From contig NC_057916.1 in NCBI RefSeq assembly GCF_018873765.1, positions 14,280,001-14,344,000 on the forward strand: a stretch of 64,000 bases of DNA. The letters run 5' to 3'. The notes below the pieces were generated by a model. It ran no database searches. It saw only the letters and a program-made list of their open reading frames with translations, and was not told the origin of the DNA. The position numbers and the translations under genes are program-made. The stretch comes from Telopea speciosissima (lineage: Eukaryota > Streptophyta > Magnoliopsida > Proteales > Proteaceae). Of this stretch, positions 52,401-62,692 are shown piece after piece (within the stretch, counting starts at the first letter, position 1; each line of letters starts with the position of its first letter).

Positions 52401-55201
52401 ACATTCCTTTTTTTACAATTTTGCCATTGTCCTTATAAACCCTCAAATTATTTACTGTTTTGCCACTTGATCTTATGATTTGAGTTACCTAACACTTGAG
52501 TGGGCCCGTAAGTGATCTGACTCGGGTTTGGAACCCCAGAACTGCATTAAATAGTAAGGAACCAGATGTGCATTTCGCTTCTGAACCTGGTCACAAGTAG
52601 GAATGCCTGGGAATACTCAAATGAAACCACACAGCTGCTGCCCAATTAACCTTAGGACTTGAACACCTGAGAAGGTCCCATGCCGACCTTGGAGTAAAAA
52701 GGCCCGAGTTATTTACTTTCCAAACAACTTGATCTGGTTCTGTAGTATTCAGCCTTCAAATTTTTCCAAGTTGACCTCCCCACACTTCCACGAGATCTCT
52801 TGGTCTAAATGGTCCTGGCTCCCAACCTCCATCAACCAAAATTGATTGCACAAGGGAAAGCCTATTGGATCCTGCATCATAACGAATTTGATCTCCAAAT
52901 CTGTTATAAGAACTCACTCTGGATGCCACGGATCAAGCCATAACCTGATTCCTTCTACATTTCCAATGTTGTGTTGGATTATATGCTCAACCTTAAATCT
53001 ATATTTCAAGATTTTCCGCCATACCCAGGAGCAATTCTTGAAAACTCTCACTTTTCACAAAGAGTCAGCTTTCAGGTACCTACTCTGCACCCATTTGACC
53101 CACATATTGTCCTTTGAAGCAGTCCACCAGGCTTGTTTAACAATACGTTCAATATTCATGTCTTTGATTCTTTTAATTGCCAAACCACCCTCCAATTTAG
53201 GTTTGCAAACCCAAGAAATGAAGTGCATCTTCCTTTCCAAACCCGGACCTGACCACAAGAAGTGGGAAAATATCAATTCCTGCTTCCCCATCACCTTTCC
53301 TGGCAAAGGGCTCCCTCTTCAACCTCCCGACCCCAAACACAACCAATGGCAAAGAGCTCTTCCTGATTGACTCAGCTTCTCAATCAATGCTCCAATCGCA
53401 GGTAAGTATAAGGGCAGGTTCGAAATTCATTCCTCTATCAAAAACCCCCACCAAGAACAAGCCCAAGGATCAAGAATCAAAACAGAAAATTTCTGCAAGT
53501 TAGGTTTAGTGTAACCATAGGAACCAGCAGCAATCTCTGATTTTGTTCTTAGTACAGAGGGAGGTTTTAAGTATGATTTCCTATGGTTCAGCGTGAAGCA
53601 AACTTGAAGGAACTGTGGAGTTGTAGCACTCTGTTTTCCAATCAGCAGTACCACCTGCGACTGGAAACAAGGGTAACTAGGAGAAGCACAGAAGAAATAT
53701 GGAAAAGGAAGGAGCAGGATAGGTTACTCGAACGAAGGAAGCTTTAACCTGGTTGGAAGAAAGAGAGAAGGGAGAGAAGGTAACAGCACAAACACACTCC
53801 ATGTGGAACCAATCTCAACTTTCACTTTACCGTTCAATTCTATCTTCAATCGTTGGAAGGCCTTGCATATGTATTGCTGTTAAATCATAAAAGGATTCCC
53901 ATACAAACTCCAAATCAATGGTAGGGTTTGAAACAACCTCCTTTTTTTACTATCGTCTATCGACTTGCTAAACAAAGATAAAAATTTAATAATGACAAAA
54001 ATAAACCCAAATAAATAAATTAACCCTACCGACCCCCTTTGACCAAAAGTCCATTTTGGGACCGGTTCGTCTCAATCTGGGTTTCCAGATTGAGTCGTGC
54101 CAGTTCATCTGGGTTTGGTTGATAAATCATGTGACGAATTTTTTTTCCTTCCATTTTCTTGTATTATTTGGTACTAAGCTCTTCTCCTTTTCTTGTTGAT
54201 GAACTGATTCTTGGGTTTCTTATACAGTTATCCATGAGCCTAGTGGGCCAACCCAATATTCGCAATTTGAACATTCTTCTATTCCTGCAACTGTAAAGAA
54301 GCTCTTCAATCTGAAATCAAATTTCCTGACAAAGAGAGATGCATGGGCTGGGACCTTTGAGAACTACTTCTACCTCCGTGACAGTCCGCGAGGTGATTGT
54401 CCAGGTTTGTGCCAATCCCTTGGTATGCTAAGATAATAAATTGCATATCCTTAATTGTTTATGGAATTGATTTTTTTTAATTTATTGCATTCATTCATGG
54501 TAGTGAAGAAATAAGCATGGGATGGTATTATATCAGGAACTATCAGTCCTTGCCTCTCTAAACACCCGACTGTGACTGTACTGGATGATAATAGCTTGGA
54601 ATTATTCATTTTTGAGCTGCTACCCAATATTTGAAACATTTTTTTTCTCCTGGTTGGCTAGGGGTTGAACTAATTTGAAACATGAAATCATTCACCTTCT
54701 TTTGGGAGGTCAATGGGCTGTGGTCTGTAAAATATCCTCTTTAAACATATGGCCAGAGTCATCCAGCTGATGCAAATCTTGGGTGCATACCAGCTGTTGG
54801 AGTGTTAGACTGGTTTTTATTATCTTGATTTTTGCAGGAATTGTTTAGAAAACCCCTGATGTGTATATTATTCTGTAGAAAAGTTGCCGGAGGTTAAGAT
54901 TTCGTTGAGGCCAGGGGGACCGAAGGAAGACAAGAGCCTTTCAGAGTTCCAGTTGGAGTTGATTCAGCTTGCAGCACAGCTCAATGGCGACCATGTTCTG
55001 AATACTTATCCAGACATTGGCAATAGCATGACAGTGGCTGATGCCAACCGGTATGCTGAGGACGCAGTGGCCAGGTTTTTGGAAGCTGGAAGAGCTGCCT
55101 TAAGGGCTGGAGCTAATGAGTCTGCCATTGTTACCATGAGACCTTCCCTCACAAGTCGAGCTACTGGAGGAGTCTATGGGTCACAGATTCGAAGTCATTG
55201 A
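45566..55201 (+). CDS. Non-specific phospholipase C (phosphoesterase family), exons 2-4
   Basis: Exons 45,566-46,458, 54,228-54,404 and 54,879-55,201 join in frame (ggG|T, GGGATAG|TTATCC, CCAG|AAAAG) into about 464 codons, ending SQIRSH and stop at 55,201. Plant non-specific phospholipases C hydrolyse phospholipids to diacylglycerol. Conserved blocks seen: [89 protein letters not shown] and, in exon 3, [15 protein letters not shown] and [14 protein letters not shown]. The usual length is about 510-540 residues, so roughly 65-70 N-terminal residues with ENRSFD are missing from view. All visible exons are free of stops. The second intron is 7.8 kb and loaded with transposons. It may be functional if exon 1 lies upstream of the array; otherwise it is 5'-truncated. 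Confidence 0.88.
46680..47252 (-). pseudogene. LINE endonuclease start fused to RNase H
   Basis: One minus-strand frame reads [17 protein letters not shown], the typical endonuclease opening. Shortly after [20 protein letters not shown] it reads [20 protein letters not shown] and [18 protein letters not shown], the second half of the RVT_3 RNase H domain. The join lies at about 46,965-46,985. Most of the nuclease and the whole RT are lost, yet the frame stays open across the deletion. Confidence 0.8.
47680..48687 (-). CDS. LINE ORF1 protein (DUF4283, CCHC) in the phospholipase intron
   Basis: An open frame starts at 48,687 with [20 protein letters not shown]; a likely alternative start is [20 protein letters not shown] at 48,648. 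DUF4283 segments include [40 protein letters not shown] and [20 protein letters not shown]. The knuckle [14 protein letters not shown] fits CX2CX4HX4C. The frame then continues with one or more shifts to about 47,160. Confidence 0.8.
   Translation of the reverse strand: MKSNSCAGFCDCFMVTETTIPVSNNPGSSPINVNGVGQGVGPKRSWVSLFPGGKVRDGACEIPFVEPAVVAGKKVAVCCKADLAEESDRWEAALVGYVFGPIPTFSSMKRFVQEKWSHVGAVEVFGLESGVFVFDFQGSDLSHQILDEDPRTFGTRPLILKLWSPEVSLSKREESELPLWVRLYGLNLQYWGSRSLGRIASVLGRSICTDGRTMQRERLSFARFCVSVNAADGLPTTIHIAMEDGSLVEQSVHYDWVPPICSACRIFDHMDKDCPVAAVHRTKPTEELQVEGMVIEEPWRPGRLVVSVLHHRRPQWQWQLWFRRRCQQRLPVMGV
48784..49140. other. Phospholipase intron, nothing recognised
   Basis: AT-rich intronic DNA without motifs. 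Confidence 0.5.
49165..49296. mobile_element. Remnant MITE with GCCTAGGCG repeats
   Basis: It contains GGCCTAGGCGC, GTCGCTTAGGCGATCAAGGCG and GGCGCCTGGACGCCTTGACA, ending near ATCTATGAACACGCC. Composition and motifs resemble the hAT-type MITE at 51,244 (CAAGGCGCC, GCCTAGGCGCC, GCGCCTTAACAACTATG). No clean termini or target duplication were seen, so it is an old copy. Confidence 0.5.
49297..50765. other. Phospholipase intron, nothing recognised
   Basis: AT-rich DNA with short chance frames only. No repeat borders were recognised. Confidence 0.45.
50766..50840 (+). mobile_element. Single transposon terminus (GGGTAAATTACAC type)
   Basis: GGGTAAATTACACGGACCTC then CCCTGACGTATGGCTAAAG and CCCTGTGTTTCTAAAA resemble the terminus at 43,095 in order and spacing. 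No partner terminus in inverted orientation was found nearby. Confidence 0.5.
51244..51383. mobile_element. hAT-type MITE, 140 bases, with 8-base target duplication
   Basis: The termini CATAGTTGTCAAGGCGCC and GGCGCCTTAACAACTATG are inverted repeats with one mismatch. TAAGGCAA flanks the element at 51,236-51,243 and 51,384-51,391. The interior is made of GCCTTG and GCCTAGGCGCC motifs and can fold as a long hairpin. Eight-base duplications are typical of hAT elements; there is no coding capacity, so it needs transposase from elsewhere. Confidence 0.9.
51392..52840. other. Phospholipase intron, possible LTR-like remnant
   Basis: A TATATAAATATGC motif at about 51,628 followed by GAATGAATGAAAG and CT-rich DNA looks like a promoter/leader of a retroelement. 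No paired repeat or coding domain supports this. The rest is unassigned. Confidence 0.3.
52846..53370 (-). pseudogene. LINE reverse transcriptase C-terminal fragment
   Basis: The minus strand reads [20 protein letters not shown] and [19 protein letters not shown] followed by [19 protein letters not shown]. This is the region just after the RT domain in plant LINEs (FLWxG...W..VCxPKxEGGLGIR). About 500 bases remain; no RT core, tail or target duplication was seen. Confidence 0.75.
53371..54227. other. Phospholipase intron, 3' part
   Basis: No gene was recognised. Ends at the exon 3 acceptor. Confidence 0.5.
54228..54404 (+). CDS. Phospholipase C exon 3
   Basis: After ttatacag the exon reads [20 protein letters not shown] then [20 protein letters not shown] and ends RGDCP before gtttg. 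All 59 codons are open. Confidence 0.92.
54879..55201 (+). CDS. Phospholipase C exon 4 and stop
   Basis: After ttctgtag it reads [20 protein letters not shown], then [20 protein letters not shown] and [20 protein letters not shown]. It ends at a TGA after [11 protein letters not shown]. The length and ending fit the C-terminal domain of the family. Confidence 0.92.
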
Positions 55202-55900
55202 TGATCCCACGATTATTCTCATTAATCTGATGTCAATATGATATATAAATCAACATATAGTTCTGTATTATATTGAAAGTTGTTCTACTTTTGCGATGGT
55301 TATTGAATGAACAAACTGCTGCTCTCTCATCCCTACTAATGCCCATGCTAGAAGTTTTCGCCCAAGAATTAAACTCAAATCTTTGCAATTGATCCTATTA
55401 TCCTTTCCACCTTTTAGCTTTCTTTGTTTTGGTGTAAATGTTTGTTTCCATGAGGTAAAATTTTCTAATGTTTTATTTTGCATATTAAAATTATTTAAAA
55501 TAATTACGTAAGATGCTATTATAATAGATTTGAATTACACATGTCATGTTGTATAATTGTAAGAATCATGTGTTGCATAGGACCCACAAATGCATAGAGG
55601 TCTTTTGAGATCCAAGATTATAATCATCATTTGTTCTTGATGCTTGTAAAACACAGTTGATCTCGTGAACCCAGAGGAGTCTTTCAGTGGCATGGTGTGG
55701 CCCATTAGATAGGGGAGCTTTAGTATGAATGAAGGAAACCTCATTTTGTAATCCACATTGACCACGACTCAGTATTTAGTATGCCTTTTTTAATTGTAAT
55801 TATAATTTTTTAAACAAAAATAAAGTAATAAACATAAAATTAGGAAACACAAAAGTGAGCACGTTGTTAGTTACATAACACATAGTATTAGCGGAGATCT
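55202..55900. other. 3' flank of the phospholipase gene
   Basis: AT-rich. ATATATAAATCAAC near 55,240 may be part of the poly-A region. No second gene is seen. Confidence 0.5.
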
Positions 55901-55912
55901 GGAGATGGTTTT

Positions 55913-56029
55913 TGTTTTTTTTTTGGTTGGGGGGGGGGGGGGGATCATAGGGCCAAGGTGGTTTGAACTCATGACCTCTTATTTGAAGAGTTGATCTTTT
56001 ACCAAGTGAGCTAAACCTTTGGGGTTGGA
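55913..56029 (-). mobile_element. tRNA-derived SINE
   Basis: Read on the minus strand it carries a tRNA-like A box (TTTAGCTCACTTGG) and, about 30 bases on, a B box (GAGTTCAAACC). The body then ends in a C-run and an A-rich tail (AACCAAAAAAAAAAA). GGAGATGGTTTT flanks both sides (55,901-55,912 and 56,030-56,041), a 12-base target duplication. SINEs are transcribed by RNA polymerase III and mobilised by LINE proteins; several LINEs are present in this window. Confidence 0.85.
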
Positions 56030-56041
56030 GGAGATGGTTTT

Positions 56042-56660
56042 ATTTTTACAACCTAGCTTAGAGATTGCAGAAATTAGCACATCATTCGGTTCATTCCCAT
56101 CCATAATTATGTATTTCATATTTAACAGTGTCTGCCAAAAGAGGGAAGGAAGTAATTTTTGACATTGTAGGGGACATGGTTGTATTTAGGGTGTGGTACG
56201 AAGGAGGCTTGAGTAATTTACTCTTTGTTTTATTTTCCTTGCAACGGAAACAAAACATTCAAGAACTAATTAAAAAAAAAACTTTTACGATCTGATGTTC
56301 AAAAAAAAATCCATGCATACTCAAAAAATATGTCTAACAATCTCATAAAAATAAAAAAATCTAACAAGGAAACATAATGATGGGTCATTCTCTATTTATT
56401 TTTTAAAATTCTTTTATATCTATATTTTAGGAATAAAACAAAGGACAATTTAAAGATATAAAATATCAAATTCTAAAGGGTGATGTACTATAGAAACATG
56501 TCATTCAAATGCTCCCTTACATTAAGTTATCGAATTTTTTTTTGGTGAAGAGATAAAACTGTGGAACCAACCACATAAATAAGGTGAAACAATAACTAGG
56601 CCGCTCTAGAACGCCTTGCAAACAAGCCCCTAAGTATTGCTCCCCAAGACATTTTTATTG
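56042..56660. other. Intergenic AT-rich DNA
   Basis: No gene or repeat border was recognised between the SINE and the hairpin MITE. Confidence 0.5.
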
Positions 56661-56666
56661 GAGAAT

Positions 56667-56787
56667 GTTCTCTGTGTCGCAGTGTAGGCTGCGCCCAGGC
56701 ACATGGGCCTGCCATTTAAGGAGGCAGGGTGATCATTGCGTCCACCCACATGTGCTTGGGCACAGCCTGCGCTACGACACAGAGAAC
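56667..56787. mobile_element. Hairpin MITE, 121 bases
   Basis: GTTCTCTGTGTCGCAG, AGGCTGCGCCCAGGCACA on the left is mirrored by TGTGCTTGGGCACAGCCT and CTACGACACAGAGAAC on the right. Stems are about 37 bases with a 45-base loop. No target duplication could be fixed, so the family was not assigned. It lies about 500 bases upstream of the ATE1 start, within the likely promoter region. Confidence 0.75.
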
Positions 56788-57189
56788 AGTGCCCTCACTG
56801 ACATAAGCACGCAAAATGGACACAGCATCCCTGATCGTTTTCGGAATTAGGGGGGGTGCGGTGGTCATTTCGACCTCCTGTCTCAGAATACCGGATGGCG
56901 TTCCTTTTCCCAAATTTTATTTTGCAGTACAGGTCCTTCGGAAGTGGGGAGTGTCAGAATCTGCAGGTTCCCGGTTCGGGATAATTTGCCAATTTGGTGC
57001 ATATTCTGCTACATCCTTTCCAAGAAACTTTATTGTTTGGGGTTTATTTGTCCCTCCGTAATTGCGTTTATTTATTTATTAATTTTGTTGGCATTTCGCG
57101 TAAACTGTGGGTCGTCGCGTTGGTTGGCGTTTCTTTACTTTCTGTGAAACACTGTTTAATTCGAAGAATTGATAATCGAAGCTGAGAAG

Positions 57190-57207
57190 GAGAGAGAGAG
57201 AGAGAGA
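57190..57207 (+). repeat. GA repeat in the ATE1 5' leader
   Basis: A run of AG dinucleotides lies about 100 bases before the ATG. GA/CT runs are frequent in plant 5' untranslated regions and core promoters. Confidence 0.7.
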
Positions 57208-57302
57208 TCGAGCTTCCGGCTTCTCGCCCAATTAAACAAAAGACGAAAGCCCTAATTCTATAAAGATTGAGTGCTGGTAAGCATTCGAATGAAGGCCTGA
57301 CA

Positions 57303-57453
57303 ATGGCGAGGAACGTTAAAAACAACGAGGCCAGCAGTAGTGCCGGTGGTACCCGAAGCAGCAATATAGGTGAAAGCGTCGTTGTTGATGTTGGCAAGTG
57401 TAGGAGCTCTTGCGGTTATTGCAAATCTGGTGGACGAACCAGTGTTTCTCACG
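57303..57453 (+). CDS. ATE1: Arginyl-tRNA--protein transferase 1, first exon
   Basis: The ATG at 57,303 opens MARNVKNNEASSSAGGTRSS. It continues to VVVDVGKCRSSCGYCKSGGR and TSVSHG, stopping at donor ACG|gtacc. The family shows RRSTCGYCKS...SSISHG followed by LW in this place. The CGYC motif is part of the N-terminal Cys region required for activity. ATE1 attaches arginine to protein N-termini with Asp, Glu or oxidised Cys, marking them for degradation through the N-degron pathway. The next exon (LWxxxLTVxDYQ...) was not found before copia element 3 or the window end, so the gene continues outside. The assignment rests on about 30 residues but these are distinctive. Confidence 0.8.
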
Positions 57454-58991
57454 GTACCCCCTCATACAATTCCTCTTTGATTGCCGGATTGGTTGGAACC
57501 TGATTTCGTTGATTTGACTGGGAATTTGAACTGGGTTTCACTTGTTTATTAATACCATTGAAGTTTCTTAGTTGTGTGCTATTGCTATAGGGTTTCGACT
57601 TGGTGTTTCGTCTATTGAGAAGATGGGATTAAAATAAAAATAAAGGAGATTATTTTTGGATCATTTCTTTCTGAAATTCGCAAGGCTGTTACCTCAATTC
57701 AATGCCTAGTTGGGAACTGATATTTGCACTTTCCGTCAAGAAATTATGTTTGGATCTGTAATAAGATAAATGTGTTTGCAATTCAATCGAAACATAAAAT
57801 TTATCCCTAAACTTTGTAAACCAAAGTATGAAATTTGATCCTGGCCTCTAATTGGGTTCTGGTACTAAAAACTCAATTAATGAATATCTCTACAATTTTT
57901 AAGTACATGGATTGTTGAAGTTGACGATTGCTATTCTTCCAATTACTAAACCCAGCTTGCTTGTACAGAGGTGTTAGTTGAGTACGTAGTGCGGAGCTTA
58001 TGTTTTATTTTACAGGGATGTCTCATCTTTTTTATTTTTTAAAATTTACTGCACTGCAATCAGATTTTTTCTTACATTTTCTCTTCTGATAAGAGCACAT
58101 AATACAATACTTGTCAAAGGCCTTCTCTGGGTACCTCTGAGTACAAATAATTAGTAGCTTTGTTGGTGTCGCATCATTAGATCCTCATCCCAAAGATGAG
58201 CTGATGGATTCCCAACGTGTATAATTGTATCAAGATGGTTCTCTGACTTTATGTGTGCCTTTCTATCATCTCAAATTCTCAATGTTGCTTAAAATACTCA
58301 AGTCGGTTTTGTGCTAATTCAATGCTGAAAGATAAAAATAAAGTTCCTGAGAAACTATTGAGAATTGTGACAGCTGAGATTGGCCTTAGTTGATTGGAAT
58401 AATCTTACCGTCTGATCTTCCAATTCTTTTGTGATTTTGTGTATCGAAGGGCTTTTGATTTCTGCTAAATTTTTTAAGTTTATAAAATTTGGCCGGTGTG
58501 TGCATCCAGATAGACCCCTGTCAATTGCTAAACATTTTCTGTCTAATTTTGGTGGTTTCCAACTCTCAGATCTGTGGTCAAGGTTTGGTTCCATTTGGAA
58601 TTGGTCTGATGAGATTTTAGTCCTAGCCTATCAGTAGGTCTGTTAATAATTAATCGCTGGTTGGAGAATTTTTTGCTTTTGGAATTTGGATCTTGAAATA
58701 GACATGTGTACTGATAGTTTTTTTCCCGATTGACATTTTAAATATTTATGTTTTCTGAGTTGAAGTAGAGTTTCATGGAAGAAGACTGGTTCCATCAACC
58801 TAATGACTCTTCTTTGGGTGATTTTGTTCACAATTTTCTTATCTACCTCCCATTTAATTAGCTTTACATTATTTTTCATGCTTAATTTTCTTTACCCTTC
58901 TGATAATCATGCACTAATTCTTGTTCAGCTGTCAACACAAATGTATTAGATGCTGAGGTTGTTGTGGATCCATTTACAGTTAGCATATAGT

Positions 58992-59036
<45 letters not shown>

Positions 59037-59066
59037 TATTTATTAATAAATAAAATAATAAATAGT
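57454..59066 (+). other. ATE1 first intron (part)
   Basis: No second ATE1 exon was seen. A 68-codon frame at 58,431-58,637 was not recognised. A CT-dinucleotide run lies at 58,998-59,033. Confidence 0.55.
58998..59033. repeat. (CT)n microsatellite
   Basis: About 17 CT units directly before copia element 3. Confidence 0.9.
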
Positions 59067-59231
59067 TGAGAATCAAAGGTTTAGGGAATGACTGGACTTG
59101 TCATTAATGACAGAGGTCCTCTTTATTTGTAATGAGATTACAACTCTAAAAGGGTAAAAAAGGTAAACAGGGAAAAATAACTGCAACCCTAAAAGTAAGG
59201 TATTGATAGCTTATCCACTCGGATCTCAATA
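59067..59231 (-). repeat. Copia element 3, 3' LTR
   Basis: About 165 bases, short for a copia LTR. The end is TA where CA is expected. The 58 visible bases of the partner LTR differ at about three positions, one of them a missing T-run base. Confidence 0.85.
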
Positions 59232-59238
59232 CTCCCCC

Positions 59239-60525
59239 TCAAGTTGGTGCAAATATATCATAAATGCCCAACTTGAAAACCAGAGGATGAAACACCTTAC
59301 AATTTAAATATTTTGTAAACACATCAGCTAGCTGATTGACAGAACTAACAAAAGAAATATAAATGATCTCTTGTTCAAGCTTCTCTTGGATGAAGTGATT
59401 GTCGATCTCAATATGCTTTGTTTTGTCATGCTGGACCGGATTGGGAGTAATACTAATGGCAGCCTTGTTATCACAGTAGAAGTGCATAGGGTCTTTAGAA
59501 ACAACTCCCAAATCACTCAATAGTCCCTTAAGCCATATGAGCTCACAAATCCCTTGTGTAATGGAACGATATTCGACTTCAGCACTGGAATGTGATACAA
59601 CCAATTATTTCTTGCTTCGCAATGTGAAAAGGTTACCCCCAAGGAAGGAACAATACCTAGAAGTAGATCTCCGATCATCAATGGACCTAGCCCAATCGGC
59701 ATCAGTAAATGCTTCCAGTCTTAAATTCCAATTGTTAGAGAAGAGAATACCTTTCCCAGGGGCAAACTGTAAATATCTCAATATCTGGTGCACGGCTTCA
59801 AGATGAGATGTCCTTGGATCATGGAGGAACCAACTAACAGTGCCCACAGCATAGGCAATATCGGGTCTAGTATGGGACAAATAGATCAACTGACCAACAA
59901 GTCTTTGGTGTTCCCTGTCGACAAGATCACTCATGGCACTATACAATTGGTGATTAACTTCAATGGGAGAATCTTTGGACTTACATCCAAGCATGCCTTC
60001 ACTAAGAAGATCCAAGACATACTTTCATTGGGAAATGAAAATACCTTGTTCGACCTTGCAACTTCGATCCCAAGTAAGTACCGGAGAGGTCCTAGATCTT
60101 TTGTTTCAAACTCCTTTGCCAGATGGGAGATCTCATCATCATTGTTCCCAGTAATCACTATATCATCTATATACACGATGAGGGCTGTAATTTAATTATC
60201 CCTCCTTTTTACGAACAAGGTGTGATCAGCTTGACTTTGTCGATACCCAAACTTCTGCATAGATTTTAGGAAGCGATCAAACCATCCCCTACGAGATTGT
60301 TTGAGACCACACAAAGACTTTGGTAGCTTGCAAACACGGCCGGTAGTAGTTGTGGATGCAAAACCTGGAGGTATGTCCATGTAGACTTCTTCTTCAAGTT
60401 CTCCATTTAAAAATGCATTCTTGACATCCAACTGTTGAAGGTTCCACCCAAGATTGGCTGCACATGACAGTAATGCCATAACAGAGTTCATATTTGCTAC
60501 AGGTGGAAAGATCTCTTGATAATCT
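59239..60525 (-). pseudogene. Copia element 3 reverse transcriptase and RNase H
   Basis: [42 protein letters not shown], then a shift to YIDDIVITGNNDDEIS, with Ile in the catalytic pair motif (YIDD for YVDD). RNase H: LVGQLIYLSHTRPDIAYAVG, AFTDADWARSIDDRRSTSRY (Arg for the usual Gly after WA), then HSSAEVEYRSITQGICELIW and DKTKHIEIDNHFIQEKLEQE. It ends QLADVFTKYLNCKVFHPL and YDIFAPT. Frame changes occur near 59,605, 60,015 and 60,190. Confidence 0.88.
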
Positions 60526-60670
60526 TACTGTCATGTGCGGCCAATCTTGGATGGAACCTTCAACAGTTGGATGTCAAGAATGCATTTTTAAATGGAGAAC
60601 TTGAAGAAGAAGTCTACATGGACATAACAGAGTTCATCTTTGCTACAGGTGGAAAGGTCTCTTGATAATC
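60373..60670. repeat. Inverted plus direct duplication inside copia element 3 RT
   Basis: 60,373-60,473 and 60,525-60,625 are inverted copies of 101 bases with about two mismatches. The 51-base spacer is itself repeated directly after the right arm (60,478-60,524 and 60,624-60,670, 47 bases, two differences). The right arm therefore encodes the RT segment [20 protein letters not shown] on the plus strand, opposite to the element. Confidence 0.9.
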
Positions 60671-62114
60671 AATCTCATAGGTTTTGGTGAAACCCTTGGC
60701 ATCCAAACGTGCCTTGTATCTCTCAATAGACCATCTGCCCTTTGCTTGATTGTAAACACCTATTTACATCCAACTAACTTCTTCCCTTCAGGGCAAGGGA
60801 CAAGTTCCCATGTACCATATTTGTCTAAGGCTTCTTCTAGCATGACAACCTTCCACTTCGGATCTTTGATGGCTTCTTTCCAATCTTGTGGAATAGACAC
60901 AGAGGACAATAAGAAAACAAAGGCCCGATAGGAGGGTGATAAAGATTCGTAAGAGACAAAATGGGTAATGAGATGTTGTGTACAGGAGAGGAATCCTTTT
61001 CTAATAGCAATGGGACGGTCGTCATGCATAGGGTTAGCAAAATCAAGCACACTAGCAAATGTAGGAGAGATGTTACCTGATGGTGAGGGCGAATCTGGTG
61101 GAGGCGCAGATATGGTTGGTCATCCTTGGTGTCCTTTTTCTTGGATCTATTCCGAGTGTAGATTATCATATCTTGAACAAGCTGGACCAATGTCTCCCCC
61201 TTACCATCATCAATTGTATGCTCCCCCTGAATTGGGAGAGTATCAATAACCAAAGGAACTAACAGAAGCTCTTCCTCAAGACTCTCCCTCTGAAGAGGTG
61301 ACGTGAAATATGGTTCAGACTCATGGAAGGTGACATCCATAGTTATATAGAGTTGACAAGAAGGAGGGTGATAGGACTTGTAACCCTTTTGAGAGACCGA
61401 GTAACCAAGGAAAATGCACCGAATAGCAAGGGGATCTAGTTTAGACCGGGAAGGAGAGGAGTTATGGGTAAAGTAGACACCCAAATATTTTAGGAGGAAG
61501 AGAGGAAGCAATGGTAGGGTCCGGGAGAAAAGAAAGAGGTGTCTTAGAGTGTAAGACACGTTAGGGCACCCTATTAATAAGGTATGCAGCAGTAAGAACA
61601 ACATCTCCCCAATAGGTTTTAGGGATACCAATAGTGAACAACAAAGCACGGGTCACGTCAAGGAGATGACGATTTTCTGTTCAGGAATGCCATTTTGTTT
61701 TGGTGTCTTAACACAAGATGTTTGGGAGAGTATACCATGGGAATCAAGGTACTGGTGAAACTTACCATCAATGTATTCCATGCCATTATCACTTTCGAAG
61801 GACCCGAATAGTGGCATTAAACTGTGTGCGAAGCATGGCATGGAAGGACTAAAAACAAGAAAAGGCGTCAGATTTATTGTGGAGAAGGTAAACCCATGTG
61901 AGGCATGTGCAATTGTCAATAAATGTAATGAACCAACAAAAACCATTGCGATCAACAGTCCTAGGAGGACCCCATAGATCAAAGTGAATAGTTGAAAAGG
62001 TAAATCACTTTTAACATCACTAATAGGATAAGAATTTCTAGTATGTTTAGCAAATTCACACACATCACAATGAAGTTGTTCCAAACCACAAATTTTAACT
62101 AAATCAGGAAACAT
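60671..62114 (-). pseudogene. Copia element 3 integrase and RT N-terminal region
   Basis: Integrase pieces are LEQLHCDVCEFAKHTRNSYP, HSHGILSQTSCVKTPKQNGI-type core sequence (61,653-62,114) and LAIRCIFLGYSVSQKGYKSY. The link to RT is at 60,760-61,050, with EAIKDPKWKVVMLEEALDKY and [18 protein letters not shown]. Frameshifts separate all of these. Integrase would have inserted the cDNA. Confidence 0.82.
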
Positions 62115-62156
62115 AGAACGTAAAATATGAATAGATGGATGTCCCAGACGACGGTG

Positions 62157-62692
62157 TCAGTGATGGAGTTTTGTCAAAGCGCTACTAGAACGAAGGGTGT
62201 GAGCTGAAGTACAGGAGGTCACCGTTGGTGTAGATTCCAAGTAATAGAGACCATCACGGAGCTGACCATACCCAATCGTTGCGCTCGTCACCAAATCTTG
62301 AAACAAGCAATGAGTAGAGAAAAAGTGAACATAACAGTTCAATTCAATTGTCATACGATAAATGAACAATAAACTGGCACATAATTTAGGGACATGTAAA
62401 ATAGAGGAAAGAGAGATTGTGGGAGAACAAGAGAGTGAGGGACTGAACCTTTACCCGAGATAGAGGGCATAGACCCATCGGCAACATGTACCGTATTCCA
62501 GCCAGAGCAAGGAGAATAAATATGGAAAACCTCTGAGTTACTAGTCATATGGTCTGTAGCACCCGAGTCAAATAACCATAAGGGACATGTAGTAGAGGAC
62601 ACATGGAAATTACCTGACTGAGTAAGGTTGGAGACCGGGGAAGAAGAAGAACCAGTGTGTAGTTGTGTCACCATCTGTTGTATAGCAGCCAA
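62157..62692 (-). pseudogene. Copia element 3 protease and pre-integrase region
   Basis: The protease active site LWLFDSGATDHMTSNSEVFH is intact at about 62,540-62,580. VADGSMPSISGKGSV follows. A frameshift leads to ELNCYVHFFSTHCLFQDLVT and LRDGLYYLE, the usual link to integrase. Confidence 0.82.

Noticed and set aside
55925-55943. G-run as a G-quadruplex regulatory site
   Set aside because: It is the C-rich tail region of the minus-strand SINE, and a single long run does not make the spaced pattern needed.
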